NCBI GenBank assembly: GCA_016840305.1
Contig: JAEOSP010000180.1
Coordinates: 1-5,031, forward strand
Reading direction: 5' to 3'
DNA length: 5,031 nt
DNA from: Candidatus Hodarchaeota archaeon
Lineage (GTDB): Archaea; Asgardarchaeota; Heimdallarchaeia; Hodarchaeales; Hodarchaeaceae
The notes below the pieces were generated by a model. It searched no databases. It saw only the letters and a program-made list of their open reading frames with translations, and had not been told where the DNA came from. Shown in pieces: positions 1 to 5,031 of this stretch (position 1 is its first letter; every line of letters begins with the position of its first letter). A program made the position numbers and the translations under genes.

Positions 1-1862
1 AAACCAGATTCAGGTCGTGTTTTGACCATTCCTAGAATCGTGATTTGCAATGTGGTACCAGAAATATCACTATCTCTTGTTGTATGATCAACTACTATAG
101 TGGTTGTACTTGACATGTTTCCAGCAAATAATGCACCAACAAGAATTAGTAAGATAGAGAGATGTAACATAGTCTGAGATGATTTCCTCAAGAGGTTTTT
201 CTCTTCTTTCATAGTTACATTCACAAATTCCACAATCAATCCAAAAATTCCTAAAAATAGGAGAGGTAGAATAAAATTGGCCTTATCACTAGAAGTCCAA
301 AAATTCCCAAAAAATGTTAAAATAGGGTTATTTGGACCTAATAGTGATGGTAGATCTCCATTACGAAAAAGAATACCACCTATTGCGAATAGAGTTCCTG
401 CAACAACACCTCCGATTAGTAATTGGAATTTACGATTAACATCTATACGTGGATAAAATGTACAGAAGAATTGGGCCAGTAGCATAACTCCTCCAAAAAC
501 AGCTATCACTGTATTATAGAATAATTCACCTACGGGCATATTTATGGGAAAACCTAAGTTCAGCCACCAAACAGAGTTGAAGCCGTCAGGACTTAGAGTG
601 ATTAAGTATCCTATCACATCATAAATAATGGGAAATACTAATCCAAATATGATCAGAGAAGTTGCAATAAGACCTGAAATAAAGGATATTTTCAATGAGG
701 TCGTACGATATTTGGAAACCTGAAAGTCCTTCCTTTTGAGCGTAATGGGAATCTTAAGAATTTCTCTATTTTTAAATCCTAAGAAAAGAGGGAGAACAAC
801 CATGGCCAAGATAGCACCAAAAAGAATAAAAAGCTTCTCTGTAGGGATAATTCTTAGGATTATGCTCATTAGGAAGGAATCATCTGGTATAATAATAGAT
901 AGAACTGATTCTAGAGCACCCTGAGGAATATATGCATGAACACTTTGGACTATACCACTCCTAGTTAAATATGTCACAAACAAAGTACTAACATAACCCA
1001 TGCTTACAAGATAATTGCTAAGGTATTCTCTCTTGAAGAAAGGTTTTCCGTGAAAATAAAGTGTTAAAAAGAGCCATGGTACTAAAGAACCCGTTTCCAC
1101 AGGATCCCATGCCCAAAAACCACCCCATCCGAGCGTTACATAAGCCCAATACGCACCAATGATGATACCTGCGCTTAAACCAAGCCAAGCCAAGGAAGCT
1201 GTGAATTCAAAAAGATCATCAAGTTTCTTTTTACCTTCAAAATCGGGGACTTTTCCATCCTTAAGTGCAGAAATTCTCGCAATAGCAATAACCATGGGAA
1301 GTAGACAAAGTGCATAGCTTATGAAAATAATAGGTGGATGGATAACATTCCAGATATTCATTAATAAAGGATTTAGTCCAAGGCCATCGGCTGGTACTTC
1401 AACGTTTATCTTAAATGGATCATTCACCAGTGCTAAAAACCCAAGAAGAGCTGCTTGTAAACCTGCTAGAACAAAAGCACGCCAAATAATTTTTTCGTGT
1501 GCATAATCTCTAAAAAGCATCCTAAAAATGAAATAGCTTGTACCAAGTAGAAATGCCCAAAACAAAAAGCTCCCAGGTTGACTACTCCAGACGGTTGACA
1601 ACCGTAAGAAAAAATCCATACTATTGTTCACATATTCACTTACGTAAAAAAAGTTGTAATCTGCATTTAGAATTGAAAGCACGAAATAGAAGAAAGAGAT
1701 GAGAAGGGCTGCAAAACCAGTGGAGAGACTCATCTCCGAATAAATTTCCCATTTTTCTATAAACTTACCCGCTAATAGTAGAAAGGCATCAAGTAAAAAT
1801 GCTATAACAGATATCAGTAGTATTATCGTTCCTAAATCTATTCCAAAACCAATGCAATTCAT
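1..1862 (-). CDS. ccmF: CcmF-type cytochrome c haem lyase (3' end cut by window edge)
   Basis: The frame is open from an ATG at 1862 to the window edge: 620 complete codons and no stop. The product is a polytopic membrane protein with about 14 hydrophobic segments. It carries the CcmF signature blocks in order: WSSQPGSFLFW (92-102), GLGLNPLLMN followed by HPP (160-177), the haem-handling WWD motif WGGFWAWDPVE (246-256), and TRSG...SVHAY (300-311). His175, His271, His309 and His567 lie where E. coli CcmF has its two external (H173, H303) and two transmembrane (H261, H491) haem ligands, so all four appear conserved. In the System I pathway CcmF takes haem from CcmE and ligates it to apocytochrome CxxCH cysteines outside the membrane. 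After residue 582 a soluble domain begins and is truncated. The GLGLNP and TRSG blocks favour CcmF over CcmC or CcsA; an NrfE-like paralogue is the main alternative. The start is chosen because AGGAG lies 8 nt upstream. Confidence 0.93.
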   Translation of the reverse strand, partial: MNCIGFGIDLGTIILLISVIAFLLDAFLLLAGKFIEKWEIYSEMSLSTGFAALLISFFYFVLSILNADYNFFYVSEYVNNSMDFFLRLSTVWSSQPGSFLFWAFLLGTSYFIFRMLFRDYAHEKIIWRAFVLAGLQAALLGFLALVNDPFKINVEVPADGLGLNPLLMNIWNVIHPPIIFISYALCLLPMVIAIARISALKDGKVPDFEGKKKLDDLFEFTASLAWLGLSAGIIIGAYWAYVTLGWGGFWAWDPVETGSLVPWLFLTLYFHGKPFFKREYLSNYLVSMGYVSTLFVTYLTRSGIVQSVHAYIPQGALESVLSIIIPDDSFLMSIILRIIPTEKLFILFGAILAMVVLPLFLGFKNREILKIPITLKRKDFQVSKYRTTSLKISFISGLIATSLIIFGLVFPIIYDVIGYLITLSPDGFNSVWWLNLGFPINMPVGELFYNTVIAVFGGVMLLAQFFCTFYPRIDVNRKFQLLIGGVVAGTLFAIGGILFRNGDLPSLLGPNNPILTFFGNFWTSSDKANFILPLLFLGIFGLIVEFVNVTMKEEKNLLRKSSQTMLHLSILLILVGALFAGNMSSTTTIVVDHTTRDSDISGTTLQITILGMVKTRPESG

Positions 1863-1870
1863 TTTTAATT

Positions 1871-1875
1871 CTCCT
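1871..1875 (-). promoter_or_regulatory. Shine-Dalgarno site of ccmF
   Basis: On the minus strand AGGAG lies 8 nt before the ATG at 1862, inside the 20-nt gap after the TAA of the upstream gene. It matches the anti-Shine-Dalgarno of 16S rRNA and fixes the ccmF start. With no terminator-like structure in this gap, the two genes are probably co-transcribed. The upstream 746-codon gene itself has no comparable site. Confidence 0.8.
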
Positions 1876-1882
1876 ATATCTT

Positions 1883-4123
1883 TTAAGTCCTTTTTGTTCC
1901 GCGTTTTCTTAGCTGTCTGGTCCTTTGATGATTGTTTACCCTTCGTATTCCCTTTAATGTCTTACGAGCGCTCTTTTTCTTATATTCAACATAGGTATAA
2001 AGTCCTAATGGTACAATAGCACCAAAGAAAAACAGTATTCCTAGAACTGCTGAGAAATCTGGTACTACTGGTACACCTAAAATAGCAAACTTGTTGACAT
2101 GGCTAAAACCAGGATTTAAATAAAAATCCCATGATTCGAAATAATAAGAATAGATACCAGGTTTTGGAAGACCATCAGGAAAGGTTATTTTCCAGATATG
2201 AGTATCTATCTGCTCTAAAAGGAGAGATTCTTCGTTATTGGGTGGGAGGCTATAGTGGATTCTAATACGTTTGACAATACCTTGAGAAGGAACATCTTGA
2301 GCGCTTACAAAAATAGAAAATTCTTCATTTACGGGTATTTCATTTCCAGGTAAGATTCCAAGCAATTCAACATCAGGAGACCATCTATCTGACTGCCAGA
2401 GGAAAGAATACTGCCCACGAATAGCTTGAACATTTAAGGTATTATTGATTATGATATTGAAGCTAATGGTTGTACCATCTGGATGTGGTGGGTCTAAAGT
2501 AACATTGTACATATTGCCAACAGAATGGGGAACCATTTCTAATAATTCATAAGCCTCTCCATTTATGGAATAATTAAGAAAAACTGATGATATACCAGCT
2601 GAATCAAACGCAGCAATTAAAAAAGTTACTTCATCATCGGGAAGAGGGGTGGATGGTGACCAAAGAACGTTAAGTGCACTCGGTTTGGTGTACAACCAAA
2701 GGTTTGACAAGGAAAAAATAGCTAACGACTGGGTAACCGTTGATTTCTTCCTCCAAGAAGGAATTCCACTTTGAGTTCCATCAGGGTTTGATAATTGATA
2801 ATATCCACCATTTATTTGATCATAAAGATTATCATTAAGTACTTCAATTGTATCTAGAATAAAATTATAATATAAGAGACTATTAGTAAGCTTATATGCT
2901 TCATCAAGAGCTCTAAGGCCGTAAAACTGTCTTTCTGTAAATTTCATTGTATCGTCGAAAGTAGAATTAATTGTAGAAGAAGTAGCGATAAATCCCCCGT
3001 TATTATTATCCCAGAAATGAAGCAAAACTGAATTGAGTAATGGAAAGAAATCATCATAATACGTTGTATCTTCTGTTGCATTATAGAGTTTTGCAAGAAA
3101 TTCCAGAACAAGAGAATTAATGAAGATATCCGTTGATTCTGGGAGAACAATTTCTTGCTTACTGTTTATTCCAGAATGATAAAGATAAGTCACATTGTTC
3201 CGACATGTGGTGTTCATGATGTCATAAATTTGAATAGCTTTTGTCAGGTATGTTTCATTTGATTCCATTCGATGAAGATCAAGTAGGGCATTTCCCATTA
3301 TGGCATTGTGATCAACTCGGAGAGATTCTGGTTCAAAAGGATCTCCATCATAAGGATTCACTAATAACTGCAATCCAGTGTGAGAGGTTATATATCTGTA
3401 ATATCCTATGGTGTCATTCCATGCTGTTGAATCAACAAAGTTAAATGCATCGATTGCTAAATCCCGATAAGCAGGGTTACCTGTTTTCTCATAAAGAGCT
3501 ACAAAAGCTTGAATGGCTTTCCCTTGATTACCTGGTTTTTTATAATGATCTGCATCACTAATAAAATAGCCACCAAAATCATTATCCCAAAAAGTTGATA
3601 CTAACCCATTACTTGTCTTATTAGCCATCTCTAAAGCAAAATTTCTTTCTGTGTCATTGATTACTGCATCAGCAAGTTTTAATAAGGCTAAAATTGCTTG
3701 AGCATTATCGAATGTCCGTTTTCCAGGATTGATGCTTGTTTGTTGCCATTCTTCATCGATTGAAAAATAAAATGTATTAGAATCATTATCAAACAGATTC
3801 TGAATCATAAGATTAGCTATTTCAATGGAATTGTAAAGGAATGTAGGAAAAATCAATTCAGGATTGTTCTCTTGAGATTGACTCTCTAATTTAAGACTTG
3901 TAATAGGTTCCTCACTAAGGTTGATATCAGGAACTTCTAATGCTCTTTGAATACCCTCAAAACTGTTAGATTTGTTAGTAGGAGAAAATGATGAGAAACT
4001 TGGTAACAATGTCATTACTAGTAATAATGTTAGAAACGAATATATTAGCTGGTTTTTTACGTTAGGACGGGAATTTGCAATTTGAATAATTGATTGGTCC
4101 ATCTCTTTATTTATTTTGGGCAT
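1883..4123 (-). CDS. Exported membrane-anchored protein with six-hairpin (AGE-like) domain and two Ig-like domains
   Basis: 746 residues; function unknown. A hydrophobic stretch at 26-43 after a long 25-residue start region is a signal peptide or signal anchor. Residues about 95-478 are helical, with six recurring turns of aromatic/Asp-Gly character: FDNDSNTFYF (111), FWDNDFGGYF (178), AWNDTIGYYRY (234), RNNVTYLYHS (308), FWDNNNGGFI (370) and LYDQINGGYY (433). The spacing of 57-73 residues fits an (alpha/alpha)6 barrel as in N-acylglucosamine 2-epimerase, YyaL-type and six-hairpin glycosidase proteins. Two beta-rich Ig/fibronectin-like domains follow (about 482-575 and 580-683), then a transmembrane helix (691-711) and a tail with 15 Lys/Arg in 32 residues, so the body should lie outside the cell. 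Fourteen N-X-S/T sequons agree with an exported archaeal glycoprotein. I cannot assign catalytic residues, so enzyme activity is unproven. The ATG at 4123 lacks a Shine-Dalgarno; Met8 is an alternative start. ccmF begins 20 nt downstream. Confidence 0.85.
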   Translation of the reverse strand: MPKINKEMDQSIIQIANSRPNVKNQLIYSFLTLLLVMTLLPSFSSFSPTNKSNSFEGIQRALEVPDINLSEEPITSLKLESQSQENNPELIFPTFLYNSIEIANLMIQNLFDNDSNTFYFSIDEEWQQTSINPGKRTFDNAQAILALLKLADAVINDTERNFALEMANKTSNGLVSTFWDNDFGGYFISDADHYKKPGNQGKAIQAFVALYEKTGNPAYRDLAIDAFNFVDSTAWNDTIGYYRYITSHTGLQLLVNPYDGDPFEPESLRVDHNAIMGNALLDLHRMESNETYLTKAIQIYDIMNTTCRNNVTYLYHSGINSKQEIVLPESTDIFINSLVLEFLAKLYNATEDTTYYDDFFPLLNSVLLHFWDNNNGGFIATSSTINSTFDDTMKFTERQFYGLRALDEAYKLTNSLLYYNFILDTIEVLNDNLYDQINGGYYQLSNPDGTQSGIPSWRKKSTVTQSLAIFSLSNLWLYTKPSALNVLWSPSTPLPDDEVTFLIAAFDSAGISSVFLNYSINGEAYELLEMVPHSVGNMYNVTLDPPHPDGTTISFNIIINNTLNVQAIRGQYSFLWQSDRWSPDVELLGILPGNEIPVNEEFSIFVSAQDVPSQGIVKRIRIHYSLPPNNEESLLLEQIDTHIWKITFPDGLPKPGIYSYYFESWDFYLNPGFSHVNKFAILGVPVVPDFSAVLGILFFFGAIVPLGLYTYVEYKKKSARKTLKGIRRVNNHQRTRQLRKRGTKRT

Positions 4124-4210
4124 TGGCTTTGTAAAATGGTGCGAAATTTTTGAGTTTATTTGTTTAATGCAATTATTTTAGGTAAAGGATAATTCTTTGG
4201 AAAACGGGGA

Positions 4211-4247
4211 GCAAGTAATAATATCTTACTTAAAAGTAGCAAGTAAT
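4211..4247. repeat. Paired GCAAGTAAT repeats with an inverted third half-site
   Basis: GCAAGTAAT occurs exactly at 4211-4219 and 4239-4247, 28 bp apart start to start. Between them lies the inverted half-site TTACTT at 4226-4231. This gives three AAGTAA half-sites in orientation forward, reverse, forward. The cluster overlaps the weak TATA candidate and lies 88-124 bp upstream of the 746-codon gene, where an operator could sit. In A/T-rich DNA short repeats like this can also arise by chance. Confidence 0.4.
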
Positions 4248-4313
4248 GATCTATTAACGATATTGGTTACTCCAAAAACTGGAACTAACATATCCTCAAC
4301 CCCTATCAACTGG

Positions 4314-4353
4314 AAAAAAAAAGCTGAAGAACAGTAGAAAAAACTGTTCTTGC
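4314..4353 (-). terminator. Hairpin and T-tract terminator of the cytochrome gene
   Basis: Read on the minus strand, AAGAACAG (4351-4344) and CTGTTCTT (4334-4327) form a perfect 8-bp stem with a 9-nt loop. A further GC pair is possible across a 2-nt bulge. A run of nine T follows at 4322-4314. It starts 26 nt after the cytochrome stop codon. Archaeal termination depends mainly on the T-tract; the added hairpin resembles a bacterial intrinsic terminator. It suggests the cytochrome transcript ends here, separately from the downstream pair. Confidence 0.7.
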
Positions 4354-4379
4354 TTAAGATTTTGAATTAACTGACTAGT

Positions 4380-5031
4380 TTAGCGTCTTTTTCTTCTGAA
4401 AAGTGCAACGACACTTAGAATACCCATTATAGCAAGAAGTCCAATTGCTGGTGCGGGTTCTGTCGTTGTAGTTTCCCCTACAGGTTCTGTTGTTGTTGTT
4501 GTAGTCTCCACTGGAGTCTCTGTTGTAGTTTCTTCTGGGAGAGCTTCTGTAGCGTCTTCAAGAGCGTCATCTAGTTTGGTTAATGCCAGAGATAGTTGTT
4601 CTGCTTCTACGGCAGCACCAATTTCGGGGTTGTGGAATGAGAGTGTTGTCCCTTGTGCTAATTCTTTAGCTTCCTCAATGAGGACGTAGGCACTGGTGAG
4701 TAAGTCGATATCTACACCTTCAGCGGCTTTGGCTGTATCATATGCGGCTATGGCTGCTGTTAACTTTGTGTCATACGATGCTTTCATATCGGTCAAATTA
4801 CCGTAATTTGTCTGATAGTCTTGCATTGATGCCCAAACAGTTGTGTTATCAGCACCATGACAAAGTCCACAATCATCAGCATCATCCATGGGTTTCCAAT
4901 TGTGGTTAAGGTCGGAAAATCCGTCAGGAACCCACTGTACATTACCAAATCTGTCTGTGGTGTTGTGTCCAGGAACCCATTGATAACCATGACAATCAGT
5001 ACAACTCAATGTTGTGTGGTTACTTGGGTCT
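4380..5031 (-). CDS. Multiheme c-type cytochrome, C-terminal part, surface anchored (5' end cut by window edge)
   Basis: The frame is open to the right edge, so 216 residues of a longer protein are visible; a TTG at 5009 is internal because coding (DPSNHTT) continues before it. Numbered from the first full codon, two haem c sites are seen: CTDCH (10-14) and CGLCH (54-58). His5, His22 and His43 are possible axial ligands. A helical region (about 70-160) contains FHNP (132-135) followed by amphipathic helix, recalling the C-terminal helices of NrfA, octahaem and HAO-type cytochromes. Next come a Thr-rich linker (168-191), a hydrophobic stretch (195-211) and RRKRR at the end, the tripartite layout of archaeal CTERM sorting signals. 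Four N-X-S/T sequons are present. The protein probably carries electrons at the cell surface and would need the CcmF encoded two genes downstream. Total haem number, substrate and subfamily cannot be judged from this fragment. Confidence 0.88.
   Translation of the reverse strand, partial: DPSNHTTLSCTDCHGYQWVPGHNTTDRFGNVQWVPDGFSDLNHNWKPMDDADDCGLCHGADNTTVWASMQDYQTNYGNLTDMKASYDTKLTAAIAAYDTAKAAEGVDIDLLTSAYVLIEEAKELAQGTTLSFHNPEIGAAVEAEQLSLALTKLDDALEDATEALPEETTTETPVETTTTTTEPVGETTTTEPAPAIGLLAIMGILSVVALFRRKRR
4458..4529 (-). repeat. Low-complexity Thr-rich linker coding repeat
   Basis: This stretch encodes 24 residues, 14 of them Thr, the rest mainly Glu, Pro and Val, in irregular ETTTTEP-like units. 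It joins the haem-bearing and helical part of the cytochrome to its C-terminal anchor. Such linkers are commonly O-glycosylated spacers through the archaeal cell wall. Repeated Thr triplets make the region prone to length variation. Confidence 0.75.
4925..4982 (-). repeat. 15-codon internal repeat in the cytochrome
   Basis: CAGGAACCCAYTG appears on the plus strand at 4925-4937 and 4970-4982, 12 of 13 bases identical and exactly 45 bp apart. In the protein this is QWVPG and QWVPD at 15-residue spacing, lying between the two CxxCH motifs. Each copy is followed by a histidine (His22, His43), though at different distances. A small tandem duplication is one explanation; the repeat is short. Confidence 0.4.

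Larger units (their letters stand above)
4124..4379. other. Intergenic region between the cytochrome gene and the 746-codon gene
   Basis: This 256-nt non-coding gap holds the cytochrome terminator at its right end and must contain the promoter of the downstream pair unless transcription reads through. On the minus strand CTTTTAAG (4236-4229) is a weak TATA-box candidate, and an A/T-rich stretch near 4165-4185 is another. Neither has a convincing BRE element, so no promoter is called. No small ORF with a plausible ribosome binding site was seen. Confidence 0.5.

Noticed and set aside
736..924. Plus-strand ORF of 62 codons
   Set aside because: It lies antisense inside the clearly coding ccmF frame, has no ribosome binding site and no recognisable protein features.
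1321..1506. Plus-strand ORF of 61 codons
   Set aside because: It is antisense to the conserved GLGLNP/HPP region of ccmF; the minus-strand frame explains the sequence.
1..1862. CcsA/ResC (System II) assignment
   Set aside because: The WWD motif is shared, but the GLGLNPLL...HPP and TRSG...SVHAY blocks, the length and the ligand-like His567 before a large extracytoplasmic domain are those of CcmF.
2944..3150. Second minus-strand frame of 68 codons
   Set aside because: It overlaps the 746-codon gene in another frame; its composition is that of a shadow of A/T-rich coding DNA.
3241..3444. Plus-strand ORF of 67 codons
   Set aside because: It is antisense to the six-hairpin domain gene and has no supporting signal.
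1883..4123. Squalene cyclase/prenyltransferase-like alpha-barrel
   Set aside because: No DxDD motif or QW repeats are visible; the repeated turns are of the D-x-x-GG-aromatic type seen in AGE and six-hairpin proteins.
4165..4185. A/T-rich TATA-like stretch upstream of the 746-codon gene
   Set aside because: There is no clear BRE and the base composition makes TATA-like strings frequent; it cannot be separated from background by eye.
4793..4990. Second minus-strand frame of 65 codons
   Set aside because: It overlaps the cytochrome gene, whose frame carries both CxxCH motifs.
4380..5009. Cytochrome as a complete 209-residue protein starting at TTG 5009
   Set aside because: There is no signal peptide or ribosome binding site at this TTG, the first CxxCH follows at once, and the open frame continues to the window edge with a further His-containing stretch.
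4380..5031. Calling the cytochrome NrfA (ammonia-forming nitrite reductase)
   Set aside because: Only FHNP and general helical character agree. The catalytic CxxCK site and most haem sites would lie outside the window, and the Thr-rich linker and anchor are not part of NrfA.

Overview
The window reads as AT-rich, probably archaeal DNA. All genes are on the minus strand, so transcription runs from right to left. Two exported proteins carry many N-X-S/T sequons. One of them ends in a Thr-rich linker, a hydrophobic stretch and an Arg/Lys cluster, which looks like an archaeal CTERM-type surface anchor. An Asgard-type or other cytochrome-bearing archaeon is possible, but the lineage is inference only; no rRNA or other marker gene is present.

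Layout in transcription order: (1) 5031-4380, the C-terminal part of a multiheme c-type cytochrome that enters from the right edge, with two CxxCH haem sites, an FHNP helical segment, a Thr-rich linker and a C-terminal anchor. (2) A hairpin plus T-tract terminator and a 256-nt intergenic region holding three AAGTAA-type half-sites. (3) 4123-1883, a 746-residue exported, membrane-anchored protein with six hairpin-like repeats resembling the (alpha/alpha)6 barrel of AGE/six-hairpin proteins, then two Ig-like domains, a transmembrane helix and a very basic cytosolic tail. (4) After 20 nt with a clear Shine-Dalgarno, 1862-1, the first 620 residues of a CcmF-type cytochrome c haem lyase running off the left edge.

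The cytochrome and CcmF fit together directly: CcmF attaches haem to apocytochrome CxxCH motifs on the outer face of the membrane. The large middle protein is the unexplained part. It is tightly spaced with ccmF, is predicted to face the same extracytoplasmic space, and has no obvious role in known cytochrome maturation. It could be an accessory surface or glycan-related factor or simply a co-transcribed neighbour. No RNA genes, CRISPR arrays, insertion sequences or plausible plus-strand genes were seen.
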